Source of the DNA: Marinobacter antarcticus
Lineage (GTDB): Bacteria > Pseudomonadota > Gammaproteobacteria > Pseudomonadales > Oleiphilaceae
Direction of reading: 5' to 3'
DNA length: 64,000 nt
Assembly: GCF_900142385.1 (NCBI RefSeq)
Contig: NZ_FRAQ01000001.1
Span: forward strand, 1,116,001-1,180,000
Shown: positions 1 to 8,410 of the stretch, piece after piece
How positions within the stretch are numbered: the first letter of the stretch is position 1
Layout of the letters: every line of letters starts with the position of its first letter
Position numbers and translations under genes: made by a program
The notes under the pieces: generated by a model
Databases searched by the model: none
Told to the model about the DNA's origin: nothing
Seen by the model: only the letters and a program-made list of their open reading frames with translations

Positions 1-309
1 CATCCTTTCTGTGGCACGTTGCTGGATAACAAGATGGCCGGTGTCTATCACTGCCGACTTTGTGATCTTCCTCTGTTCAGCTCGAACGCGAAATTTGATT
101 CCGGTACCGGCTGGCCCAGTTTTTTTCAGCCGTTTGACAAAGAACACATCCGCTACATTGAAGATACAAGCTTGGGGATGGCCCGCACAGAGGTGCGCTG
201 CGCTCGCTGTGACAGCCATCTTGGCCATGTGTTTCCTGACGGACCTGCGCCCACCGGCCAGCGTTACTGCCTGAATTCCATAGCCATGGCCTTTCAGGAA
301 AACAGCTGA
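1..309 (+). CDS. msrB: Peptide-methionine (R)-S-oxide reductase MsrB, 5' end missing
   Basis: This enzyme reduces methionine-R-sulfoxide in oxidised proteins back to methionine. The frame is open from base 1 ([10 protein letters not shown]...), so the N-terminus lies outside the window; a TTG at 19 is an internal codon, not a start. Two CxxC pairs (CRLC, CARC) form the structural zinc site. GWPSF, HLGHVF and the catalytic Cys in RYCLNS are all present. The last ~100 residues of a ~130-residue family are visible. It converges with the antiporter gene, and a GC-rich stem-loop lies between them. Confidence 0.95.
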   Translation, partial: HPFCGTLLDNKMAGVYHCRLCDLPLFSSNAKFDSGTGWPSFFQPFDKEHIRYIEDTSLGMARTEVRCARCDSHLGHVFPDGPAPTGQRYCLNSIAMAFQENS

Positions 310-317
310 AACGCATC

Positions 318-343
318 GCGGGTCCGATTAAACATGGACCCGC
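318..343. terminator. Stem-loop between convergent genes
   Basis: GCGGGTCC (318-325) and GGACCCGC (336-343) form an 8-bp stem between the stop codons of msrB and the antiporter. Neither side has a clear T-run, so it may be a weak terminator or only an mRNA 3'-end stabiliser. Confidence 0.4.
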
Positions 344-353
344 TTACGGAGTT

Positions 354-1337
354 TCAGCTTGTGCTGGCGGCCACAACCGTGGAAAGCAGGTAACCGGTGT
401 AAGCAACGTAAACCAGCAAAAGAAGGGAGCCGTCAAACCGGCTGATAACCTTGCGCCAGCCGGTCATGCCGAAGCCCATGACCAGCAGGCCAACGGTCAG
501 TGCCAGCATCAGCGTCCAGTCCCGATACAGTACTTCCGGAGCTACCGACAGCGGTTCGATAACGGCAGCCAGGCCGACAACCGCCAGAGTATTGAAGATG
601 CCGGATCCGAGAATATTTCCCAGAATCAGGTCGTGCTCGTTTTTTCTGACTGCAGCCAGCGCCGAGGCCAGTTCTGGCAGCGACGTACCAATCGCCACGA
701 TGGTCAGGCCAATCACCAGATCACTGACCCCAAGGCTCTGGGCTATGGTAACGGCGCCCCAGACCAGCAGGCGGGAACTGACCACGAGCAGGACAAGGCC
801 AATAACCAGCCACATGATGGCCGTTTTCATCGGCATCAGCTCGTCACCCAGCTGAGCATCGGTCTCACCCGCCAGCGTATCGGCTTTGCCCCGCATGCCC
901 TGAAAGATCGACCAGCCCATTACCGCAGCAAATACGCCCAGCAGCACCCAGCCATCGAGCCGTGAGAGCTCGCCATCAAGCAATTGAGCACCGGCAATCA
1001 GGGTCAGTACTATCAGCAGTGGAAGCTCTTTCCGCAGAACCTGGGAGTGGACTGCAATGGGTGCGATCACGGCAGTCAGGCCCACGATCAGCGCAATGTT
1101 GGTGATGTTAGAGCCATAACCGTTACCGAGGGCAAGCCCGGGATTGCCGTCGGCCGCTGCCATGGCCGAAACGGCCAGTTCAGGTGCCGAGGTACCGAAC
1201 CCGATAATCACCATGCCGATGAGTAGCGTGGGCATGCCCAGATGTTTGGCGGTTGCCGCAGCCCCTTCAACGAACTTGTCTGCACTCCATACCAACAATA
1301 CAAGGCCGGCGATGATTGCGCCTATAGCCATTCCCAT
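354..1337 (-). CDS. Calcium/sodium antiporter (CaCA family, YrbG-like)
   Basis: This is an inner-membrane cation exchanger of 327 residues, the usual size for the bacterial YrbG group. The two inverted alpha-repeat signatures are visible: GFGTSAPELAVS in the N-terminal half and AIGTSLPELAS in the C-terminal half. About ten hydrophobic segments surround them, with a charged loop in the middle (near residues 150-170). The start ATG follows GAGG by 7 bases. It stands alone, convergent with msrB. The exchanged ions (Ca2+ for Na+ or H+) are inferred from the family. Confidence 0.9.
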   Translation of the reverse strand: MGMAIGAIIAGLVLLVWSADKFVEGAAATAKHLGMPTLLIGMVIIGFGTSAPELAVSAMAAADGNPGLALGNGYGSNITNIALIVGLTAVIAPIAVHSQVLRKELPLLIVLTLIAGAQLLDGELSRLDGWVLLGVFAAVMGWSIFQGMRGKADTLAGETDAQLGDELMPMKTAIMWLVIGLVLLVVSSRLLVWGAVTIAQSLGVSDLVIGLTIVAIGTSLPELASALAAVRKNEHDLILGNILGSGIFNTLAVVGLAAVIEPLSVAPEVLYRDWTLMLALTVGLLVMGFGMTGWRKVISRFDGSLLLLVYVAYTGYLLSTVVAASTS

Positions 1338-1539
1338 AGATAAGCCTCAGTCAGGTAGCTTCTGCAAAAATCCGTGCGTGAAAACCCCGCTTACCCAAGG
1401 GTGTAAGCGCCAGGAAGGTGTGAAAGATACCGCATATGGGCGGTTGAGGTCAGCCCCTTTCGGATGAAGTGTTATGATCCCGGCTGGGCAGGAGCATGAG
1501 ACTAAAGTTGCGGTGATATTGCTTGTCAAAGGAGAGAAA

Positions 1540-1680
1540 ATGTCTCGAAAGCTTGCCGCATCGCGTGTCCGGATGATTACCTATAAACCGGCGCAAGCCA
1601 CTGTTCGTAAGCAGTTATTCAGCCTCCAGGTCGCGCACAGACCCGCAACGATTAACAATCGCAATTTATTCTTTCCGTAA
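1540..1680 (+). CDS. Possible 46-aa basic small protein
   Basis: An ATG at 1540 follows a strong ribosome-binding site (AAAGGAGAG, spacing about 5) and opens a 46-codon frame (MSRKLAASRVRMITYKPAQ...). The product is rich in Arg and Lys and has no transmembrane segment or Cys motif. The frame can be traced back to 1474 without a better start. It lies in the 481-bp gap between the antiporter and mqo, in the same direction as mqo. No family is recognised. The ribosome-binding site is the main evidence, and it could be fortuitous. Confidence 0.3.
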   Translation: MSRKLAASRVRMITYKPAQATVRKQLFSLQVAHRPATINNRNLFFP

Positions 1681-1818
1681 AACCCGGATAATTGCGCGCA
1701 CATTCAGAACGGACGCACACGGCAGCGCCATTTACCTCGCGCCAGGGCTGCATCCGACAGACCACTCCGCTGATCGTGGAGGGGCTAAAGTTTCAATACT
1801 AGCTAGGGTGAGAAACCA

Positions 1819-3300
1819 ATGGCCGTTAAACAGGCAGATGTAGTGCTGGTCGGTGGTGGTGTCATGAGCGCCACTCTTGGCGTGATGCTAATGCAGCTGG
1901 ATCCGTCCATGAAAATCGTCATGTTGGAGCGTCTGGATCACGTTGCCCATGAAAGCACTGACGGATGGAACAACGCTGGAACCGGACACGCCGGATACTG
2001 TGAGCTGAACTACACGCCCCAGACCGAAGACGGGGATGTGGCTATCGAACGCGCGCTTCAGATTAATGCGCAATATGAGGTGTCTCTGCAGTTCTGGTCG
2101 CATTTGGTAGAGCAGGGCATGTTGCCCGAGCCTGCAAAATTCATTAATCGTACACCGCACCAGAGTTTTGTATGGGGTGAAAAGGACGTGGCTTTCCTCA
2201 AGCGTCGCTATGAGCGCCTGAGTGCCCACCACCTGTTCCGTGACATGGAATACACCGAGTCGCCAAGGGATCTGGAAGCGTGGATGCCGCTGGTCGTTCA
2301 GGGTCGGGATCCGATGCAGCGCGTTGCCGCGACCCGTATTCACCACGGTTCGGATGTGGATTTCGGCTCTCTGACCCGGAATATGGTCGAGTACCTGCAA
2401 AGCCAGCCCAACTTTGAGTTGATGCTGGGTTGCCCGGTGCATTACATAGACCAGCGCGACAATGGCCGCTGGAAGGTCCGGGTAAAAAATCAGCACACCG
2501 GCGAACTGACCAAGCTGGAAACCGACTTTGTTTTCCTGGGTGCTGGTGGAGGTGCGTTGCCGTTGCTGCAGAAATCCGGAATTGATGAGGCTCGTGGCTA
2601 CGGTGGTTTCCCTGTTAGTGGGCAGTGGCTGGTGTGTCGCAAACCTGACGTTGTAGAGCAGCATCATGCCAAGGTGTATGGCAAGGCGCCCATCGGTGCG
2701 CCACCCATGTCGGTGCCACACCTGGATACCCGAATTATAAATGGCGAACCGGCTCTGTTGTTTGGCCCGTTTGCGGGCTTTACCACCCGTTTTCTCAAGC
2801 AGGGCTCCATCTTTGATCTTTTCGGCTCGGTGCGTACGTCCAATCTCAAACCGATGTTGTCGGTGAGTAAGAGCAACATGGATCTCACTCGCTATCTGAT
2901 CGGTGAAGTATTCCAGTCGCACAGCGATCGTGTGGAAGCGTTGCGCAACTTTTTTCCGGAAGCGGAGGAAGGCAACTGGGAGCTGCGCAATGCCGGTCAG
3001 CGGGTTCAGATTATCAAGCAAGCTGAGGGCGGTGGTGGAAAGCTGGAGTTCGGTACCGAAATTGTGGCTTCAAAAGACGGTACTCTGGCGGCTCTGCTAG
3101 GGGCATCGCCGGGTGCCTCCACAGCTGCGAATGCGATGATCAGTGTGATCGAGCGTTGCTTCCCGGAGAGCATCAAAACGGATGAATGGCAGGCGCGCAT
3201 GAAACAGATGGTGCCATCCTACGGCCAGTCTCTGGTGAACGATGAGGTGTTGCTGACGAAAGTCCGGGAAAGAACGCTTGCTACCCTGAAATTACGCTGA
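1819..3300 (+). CDS. mqo: Malate:quinone oxidoreductase
   Basis: This FAD-dependent peripheral membrane enzyme oxidises malate to oxaloacetate and passes electrons to quinone, doing the TCA step of malate dehydrogenase. At 493 residues it has the usual length. The N-terminal FAD-binding fold is clear (VVLVGGGVMSATLG, then an acidic MLERLD), followed by the family-typical WNNAGTGHAGYCELNYTP segment. The C-terminal FAD-contact region contains GASPGASTA. The ATG follows AGGGTGAGA. It is transcribed alone, with a possible gene remnant downstream. Confidence 0.97.
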   Translation: MAVKQADVVLVGGGVMSATLGVMLMQLDPSMKIVMLERLDHVAHESTDGWNNAGTGHAGYCELNYTPQTEDGDVAIERALQINAQYEVSLQFWSHLVEQGMLPEPAKFINRTPHQSFVWGEKDVAFLKRRYERLSAHHLFRDMEYTESPRDLEAWMPLVVQGRDPMQRVAATRIHHGSDVDFGSLTRNMVEYLQSQPNFELMLGCPVHYIDQRDNGRWKVRVKNQHTGELTKLETDFVFLGAGGGALPLLQKSGIDEARGYGGFPVSGQWLVCRKPDVVEQHHAKVYGKAPIGAPPMSVPHLDTRIINGEPALLFGPFAGFTTRFLKQGSIFDLFGSVRTSNLKPMLSVSKSNMDLTRYLIGEVFQSHSDRVEALRNFFPEAEEGNWELRNAGQRVQIIKQAEGGGGKLEFGTEIVASKDGTLAALLGASPGASTAANAMISVIERCFPESIKTDEWQARMKQMVPSYGQSLVNDEVLLTKVRERTLATLKLR

Positions 3301-3352
3301 CATTTGAGGTTCTCACCCATCCAGCAACTCGGAAATTCCGGAAGAGACCTAA

Positions 3353-3463
3353 AACCAACGGTGTTTCGAATACCTCTGGGGCCTGGTTTACTTCTTTGGT
3401 GAAAACCCTAATGTGATGCACGATCTACTGAAACATCAGGAAGGTCTGGATTTCTATGTATAA
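3353..3463 (+). pseudogene. Short protein-like remnant downstream of mqo
   Basis: Between mqo and the next gene the frame ending at TAA 3461-3463 reads like a protein C-terminus (EYLWGLVYFFGENPNVM, then HDLLKHQEGLDFYV). It has no ATG start, and a TAA at 3350-3352 interrupts the same frame, which continues upstream as SNSEIPEET. This suggests a degraded gene or chance coding-like sequence. No family was recognised. Confidence 0.25.
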
Positions 3464-3517
3464 TCGGGCGATGCATTCAAAACAATGGGGCCTGATGCAG
3501 GCTCTGAGGAACATCGT

Positions 3518-5542
3518 TTGAACGATCAGCAATCGGGCAATGCAGTTCCCGCTGTGAACCTGCACAAGTTGGCGCAAAGGCTGGATGATTCGATTCAGGC
3601 ACTGGAAGAAAGCCAGTCCGTTGACAAGATCGGGAAACTCCCTCGCGTATTCGGTATTGTCCGCAGGATATTGATGCAGCCCGAAGGCTGTGCAGTGGTT
3701 GAAGCGCGTGCAGAGCGGCTTGAAAAGGCCGGCGTGTTTGCCGGCACGGACTGGGCGGAACCCGCCAACTTGCTGCCGGCATTAACCACTTTCGCACTGC
3801 AAAGCCAGAATGCAGACACGGTGATCGTTGAAGCGCTTAGCGAGCTTCGATTATTGGCGGTTGCCCGCGGAATATATTTACATCCCTCACTGTCTGCCGA
3901 GCAGGCTCACCATTACCTGACGCAGGTTCTTGCGATCAATCTTGGCCTGCTGTTCGGCATGACCGGTGAAGCTGAGCGTGAACAGGGCCAGTTGTCACTG
4001 GTCAGCCAGCACGTTGTGCAGCATGTGGCCCAGCATATTGGCTATGAACATGTAATCGACAGCCTGATTGAAGAAATCTGGCGCATTCTGCAGCAGCGGC
4101 CAATTCAGGTGGGTGATGCGCGCAAGATGATCACTCAGATCGCCATTTGCAGGGCTGAACCAGATGCCGATCTCGGCAGTGCAGGGCGCGGAGCGGACCG
4201 GCTGATCTCCAGTCTTTATGGCCCGACGCGAGGATGCAGTGAAGATCCGGGTACGGTGGTTTACCAGCAGCGAATGGAATCCATGGATTCCCAGACATTG
4301 CAGAATGAAGCCACCGGATTCGCCCGTTCCATGCACGATACTGGTTTGGTTTCTCCCTACCACGCATGCTTTATACGCTACATCATGGAAGACCACGACA
4401 ATCTGCTCAGCGAAGCGTTAGGGCTCTCCAGCACAGGTCGCGACTGTTTGATGTGTTACCGGGAGCTGGTGCATACCCTGATCACCGAGGGTATTTTCCC
4501 GGAAACTGCTCAGGGTATTTATGGCCTGGCGCTCCTGCTGGAACGCGGCATTCTCTATCAGCCACCCGTTGCACCTGCGCTCTGGCGTCAGGCTCGGTTG
4601 AATCTGAGCCCGCAAGCGCGCGAGCGCCTGCAGCTTGCTTATGGCTACCAGCCTCAAGCGGGCGCCTGGCTGGTTCAGGGCATGCTGAATATGCTGGGGC
4701 AGCCGTTGGGCGTTGGGCAGGGAAACAACCCGACCTGCCAGTCCGCCCGGGCTCTTTCCATGTGGGCCTACAACGATCCGGACTATTTGTTGCAGATGGT
4801 CGCCTGGGCCGCCCGGGATAATGAAATTGTCATGCATTTTGAGGGACAGCCGGTTTCCTCGGCGCATAGCCCTGGTGGATTGGCTTCTGAAGTAACCCTT
4901 GATCTGGACCCGGTTTCACTGGTTGTGGTGCCGCACCTTGACCGGATATACGTCGAGATGGGCCGCATGTGCATCGGGCGCGAAGGCGATCCGCATAGAT
5001 GGGTGAACCCGGAATTCCACGGCTGGTCTGCAGGGCGGGGTTTTGCCATCAATGTGGATGTGGCCACCGGTAACCTGGATGACCTGGAAGGTTTCATCCG
5101 GCATTTCTATGCCAGCTATCACCCATACTACAACGGCAATCAGCCTCTCATACATCCTCAGCCTGCCGGTGTTGCCATAACTGACAAGGCTGCACGCTTT
5201 ATTGGCTGGCACGCCATAACGATTCTCCGGGCGGCCCTGGACCCGGAAGGCGAGATGCGTGTGTATTTCTACAACCCGAACAACGACAGCGGCCAGAGCT
5301 GGGGTGATGATGTGCACGTGAATACTCAGGGCTGCGGGGAAAGGTTCGGCGAGGCCTCTCTGCCGTTCGAGCAGTTTGCGTCCCGGCTGTACATATTCCA
5401 TTTTGACCCGCTTGAGCATGGCGAGCCTGCGGATGTAGGTGAAGACGAGCTGCAAAGGGTAATTGAGCGGGTATACCGAAGCTGGGGGAAAAACCGCGTT
5501 CCCGCAAAAGAGCTACAAGCAGAGCCGCCGCAGGCAGAGTAG
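3518..5542 (+). CDS. Unrecognised 674-aa protein with a papain-like C-terminal half
   Basis: I do not recognise the family. The first ~400 residues look helical and soluble, with no signal peptide or membrane segment. The C-terminal part has the order expected of a papain-fold cysteine peptidase: GQGNNPTCQSARAL (Gln 401 six residues before Cys 407), GWHAITIL (His 565) and VYFYNPNNDSGQSWG (Asn 586). The Gln-to-Cys spacing equals that of papain Gln19-Cys25, and the SWG resembles the residues after papain's catalytic Asn. The TTG at 3518 is preferred because GAGGA lies 7 bases upstream; the upstream ATG at 3485 (11 residues longer) has no such site. It could instead be a transglutaminase-like or inactive relative. 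It converges with cheV 22 bp away. Confidence 0.8.
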   Translation: MNDQQSGNAVPAVNLHKLAQRLDDSIQALEESQSVDKIGKLPRVFGIVRRILMQPEGCAVVEARAERLEKAGVFAGTDWAEPANLLPALTTFALQSQNADTVIVEALSELRLLAVARGIYLHPSLSAEQAHHYLTQVLAINLGLLFGMTGEAEREQGQLSLVSQHVVQHVAQHIGYEHVIDSLIEEIWRILQQRPIQVGDARKMITQIAICRAEPDADLGSAGRGADRLISSLYGPTRGCSEDPGTVVYQQRMESMDSQTLQNEATGFARSMHDTGLVSPYHACFIRYIMEDHDNLLSEALGLSSTGRDCLMCYRELVHTLITEGIFPETAQGIYGLALLLERGILYQPPVAPALWRQARLNLSPQARERLQLAYGYQPQAGAWLVQGMLNMLGQPLGVGQGNNPTCQSARALSMWAYNDPDYLLQMVAWAARDNEIVMHFEGQPVSSAHSPGGLASEVTLDLDPVSLVVVPHLDRIYVEMGRMCIGREGDPHRWVNPEFHGWSAGRGFAINVDVATGNLDDLEGFIRHFYASYHPYYNGNQPLIHPQPAGVAITDKAARFIGWHAITILRAALDPEGEMRVYFYNPNNDSGQSWGDDVHVNTQGCGERFGEASLPFEQFASRLYIFHFDPLEHGEPADVGEDELQRVIERVYRSWGKNRVPAKELQAEPPQAE

Positions 5543-5564
5543 GCTGGCGGTGCCGGCCGGCCTG

Positions 5565-6452
5565 TTACTCAGGCTGGCTCGCGCCCCTTAGCATGGCATG
5601 CAACAGCTCGTCCGCATCAAACTTGGTAAGAGCCTCATTGGCGCCAACCTGGTTGGCATAGCTCAGGCTCATCTCACTGTTCAGGGATGTGTGCAGAATG
5701 ATGTAAGGCTGCTTCAGCGCGCCGTTATCCCGTGCATCGAATGTCAGCTCGTAGCCGTCCAGCCCCGGCATCTCAATATCGCTTACCAGGATATCGACCG
5801 GCTGGCCGAGCTCGTTGTCTTTCAGAAGAATCTGCAGCGCTTCGTCACCGTTGGTGGTGACCTGATAAGAGATATCCTTTGCGTCCAGCACATCGCACAG
5901 TTGCTTGCGGGCGACACGGGAGTCGTCCACCAGCAGAATGTTCAGGGCTTTCAGGGTTTCGCTCTGTACGTCAGTGAGTGCGACATCACCGGCATCCAGC
6001 GAATCGGGGTATACATTCGCCAGTAACAGCTCAACGTCCAGAAGCTGAATGATGTCACCCTCCGCATCCAGCAGGCCGGTTATAAACGCTTTGTCTCCCA
6101 GCGCCGCCGGCGGTGCTTTTACCTTCTTCCAGTCGGTCTCTATGATTTTCTGCACGCCGCGCACCAGAAATCCGGTTTCCTGACGCTGCACATCGGTAAT
6201 AATGATGGACGACGCCTTTAGCTCCTCCTGCGTTAAAGCCGGATAGCCAACGGCAGCCGCCATGTCAATCACCGGTACAGCGGAGCCTCGGAAGCTGGTC
6301 GTTCCAACGACAGCAGAGTGACTGTGGGGAAGCTTGGTAAGCGGTTTGAAGGGCAATATTTCGCGGATTTTCAGCGTGCCAATGCCGAACAGCCGGGTGC
6401 CGAACAAGCGGAAAAGAAGAAGTTTTTGGGATTGTTTAGTTTTGCTGGTCAT
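5565..6452 (-). CDS. cheV: Chemotaxis coupling/response-regulator protein CheV
   Basis: CheV couples chemoreceptors to the CheA kinase and carries its own receiver domain, thought to tune or buffer signalling. At 295 residues it shows an N-terminal CheW-like domain (about 1-155; SFRGSAVPVIDMA) and a C-terminal receiver domain (about 170-292). The receiver has the acidic pair in LLVDDS, the phospho-acceptor Asp 225 in VSDIEMPGLDGYEL, and a switch Thr in LHTSL. The ATG follows AAGGA. No other chemotaxis gene is in the window, so it is an orphan copy. Confidence 0.93.
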   Translation of the reverse strand: MTSKTKQSQKLLLFRLFGTRLFGIGTLKIREILPFKPLTKLPHSHSAVVGTTSFRGSAVPVIDMAAAVGYPALTQEELKASSIIITDVQRQETGFLVRGVQKIIETDWKKVKAPPAALGDKAFITGLLDAEGDIIQLLDVELLLANVYPDSLDAGDVALTDVQSETLKALNILLVDDSRVARKQLCDVLDAKDISYQVTTNGDEALQILLKDNELGQPVDILVSDIEMPGLDGYELTFDARDNGALKQPYIILHTSLNSEMSLSYANQVGANEALTKFDADELLHAMLRGASQPE

Positions 6453-6473
6453 AACCCGGTCCTTGCGAACTTA

Positions 6474-6586
6474 CCCCTCCCGCGAAAGCAGGAGGCTTTC
6501 GGGGAGGGGGAGTCAAATGCGATACGGATTAAAGATAGCAAGCTTATGGGGCATTATCACTCGTTACCGTGGCAACTTTGGTAACG
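6474..6586. other. Stem-loop and palindrome between BCCT gene and cheV
   Basis: Two inverted repeats occupy the 142-bp gap. One is a 15-bp-class hairpin (CCCCTCCC..GAAAGC at 6474-6489 with GCTTTCGGGGAGGGG at 6495-6509), about 22 nt upstream of the cheV start. The other is CGTTACC/GGTAACG (6562-6568 and 6580-6586). The first lacks a T-run and is more likely a leader structure than a terminator. The second could be the end of the BCCT transcript or an operator. Confidence 0.4.
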
Positions 6587-6594
6587 AATCGTGT

Positions 6595-8175
6595 TCAGCA
6601 CTTTTGCGGTGCCACCTGTTCTGCTATCAGATTCTGCTCACGGGCCATTGCGTAGGCCGCTTTAGGTCCGAGCCACAGTGAAGGTAGCAGAACCAGTGAA
6701 ACCGGAATCGCTGTGATCACAATAAACTGCTGAAGCACGCTTATCTGGCCAGCCCCCATATACAGAAGAACTGCGGCCATACCTGCCATTGCCAAGCCCC
6801 AGAACGCCCGCACAAAGGTATTCGGCTGATCGTGGCCAGAGCTTACAACCGCGATGGAATAGCTCATGGAATCACCGGTGGTTGCCACAAAAATGGTGGT
6901 CAGTACCAGAATGGCCAGGGCCATAAAGCCTCCGCCCGGCAGAGCTTGTGCAACGGTGAGGGTCGCCACATCAAAGCGGAAGTTGTTCAGTGCTTCTGCG
7001 AGATCGATCTCGCCGGTCATCTGGTAATAGATGCCTGAGCCACCCAGCAGGGTGAACCAGATTGTGGTGGCAATGGGGGCCATAACAGCAACCGCCAGAA
7101 TCATGTCCCGGATGGTTCTGCCGCGCGAGATGCGTGCAACGAAAATAGCCATCAGCGGTGCATAGCCAATAAACCATGCAAAGAAGAAAACCGTCCACCA
7201 CTGCATCCACCAGTCGGGAGCGGTTTCTGCCGTCATGGTCGCCATTTCCATGAATGAGGAAACATACTGCCCCATGCTCTGGAAGTAGGTGTTGGTGAGA
7301 AACAGTGTGGGGCCGAAGATGAAAATAATGCCCGCTACAGCCAGCGCCAGGAATACATTCAGACGGCTTAAAAACTGGATGCCACGATGGATACCGGAAA
7401 TGGCAGAGGTCACATAAACGATGGCGAGGCCAACCAGAATGGCCATTTGCGTGACCAGACCGTCGTTCACGCCGAAGAGTTCACTCAGGCCGAAGCTCAT
7501 CTGGGTAGCCAGAAAGCCAATCGGGCCAACTGTGCCGGCAACCACGGCAATTACGCAGCAGGCATCTACAACGCTGCCGAGCCAACCACTCATGACGCGC
7601 TCACCAAACACCGGATAAAGCAGCGTTCGCGGCTGTAATGGTTTGCCCTTCACATAGTGAGCGTGGGCCAGAACAATCGCTGCCAGCGTTCCCAGAACGG
7701 CCCATGCCAGAAAGCCCCAGTGCATGAACGATTGCGCCATGGCATTGGAAACCGCTGCAGCTGTGCCAGGCTCACTGGTGAAGGCTGGCGGAGTGACAAC
7801 AAAGTGGTAGATCGGCTCGCCGGCAGCAAAGAACACACCGCCTCCAGCCAGCAACGTACACATAATGATCGAGAGCCAGCGGAACGTGCTCATCTCTGGC
7901 CGGTCCAGGTTGCCGATCTTGGCTTTGGCTGCAGGCGTGCATGCCAGGCCTATAGCGATAAAGAAAGTTGCCAGCAGCAACATCTGGAAGTAGGTGCCAA
8001 AAACTTTGGCGGTCCAGGCAAAGCCGTTGCCGATAAGGTCGGCCACCGCTTTGATATCAAAAAGTGAGAAACCGACGAACAAAACAATGAAACCAATGCT
8101 GAGTGTCAGTACCACAGGATCACCAAGCTGGGCGATGGAGTAATCCCCCCCGCGCTTGAGATTGTCATTCTTCAT
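6595..8175 (-). CDS. BCCT-family transporter with an altered aromatic box
   Basis: This is a betaine/choline/carnitine-type secondary transporter of 526 residues with about 12 membrane segments and short termini, so it lacks the long regulatory C-terminal tail of osmosensory BetP or BetT. The signature region reads WWTVFFFAWFIGYAP then FVARISRGRTIRD, which fixes the family. At the TM8 substrate-box positions occupied by Trp in typical betaine carriers (YWAWWISW), this protein has FFAWFIGY, so three of four Trp are Phe or Tyr. The substrate may therefore not be a classical quaternary amine. It lies upstream of cheV in the same direction, with stem-loops between them. Confidence 0.9.
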   Translation of the reverse strand: MKNDNLKRGGDYSIAQLGDPVVLTLSIGFIVLFVGFSLFDIKAVADLIGNGFAWTAKVFGTYFQMLLLATFFIAIGLACTPAAKAKIGNLDRPEMSTFRWLSIIMCTLLAGGGVFFAAGEPIYHFVVTPPAFTSEPGTAAAVSNAMAQSFMHWGFLAWAVLGTLAAIVLAHAHYVKGKPLQPRTLLYPVFGERVMSGWLGSVVDACCVIAVVAGTVGPIGFLATQMSFGLSELFGVNDGLVTQMAILVGLAIVYVTSAISGIHRGIQFLSRLNVFLALAVAGIIFIFGPTLFLTNTYFQSMGQYVSSFMEMATMTAETAPDWWMQWWTVFFFAWFIGYAPLMAIFVARISRGRTIRDMILAVAVMAPIATTIWFTLLGGSGIYYQMTGEIDLAEALNNFRFDVATLTVAQALPGGGFMALAILVLTTIFVATTGDSMSYSIAVVSSGHDQPNTFVRAFWGLAMAGMAAVLLYMGAGQISVLQQFIVITAIPVSLVLLPSLWLGPKAAYAMAREQNLIAEQVAPQKC

Positions 8176-8410
8176 AAAAACTAACCTTTGTGTTTAATTA
8201 CTTTCGCTTGCCTGTGTTGCCTGACAAAACCGTTCGGGGTGGTTCTTGCTGCTTTCTGCAGAGCCGATTTGCATTGAACAGCAAATGATATGCGCTTAGT
8301 GCGTTACTGAGCGGGCCGCGACCTTGCCACAAAGCTGGCTCTAATACCAACGTCGCGGGTCACCTTTTAGTACGATGGAGTTGTCCTGAGGATCACCAGC
8401 CGTCAGGCCC
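8176..8410. other. Intergenic region upstream of BCCT gene
   Basis: This 235-bp gap lies between the start of the BCCT gene and the stop of the SDR gene, both on the minus strand. It presumably holds the BCCT promoter. I see no gene, strong hairpin or repeat in it. Confidence 0.6.

Noticed and set aside
1888..3021. Long open frame (377 codons) on the minus strand opposite mqo
   Set aside because: Its composition (His/Gln/Arg-rich) is typical of an antisense shadow, and mqo is certain.
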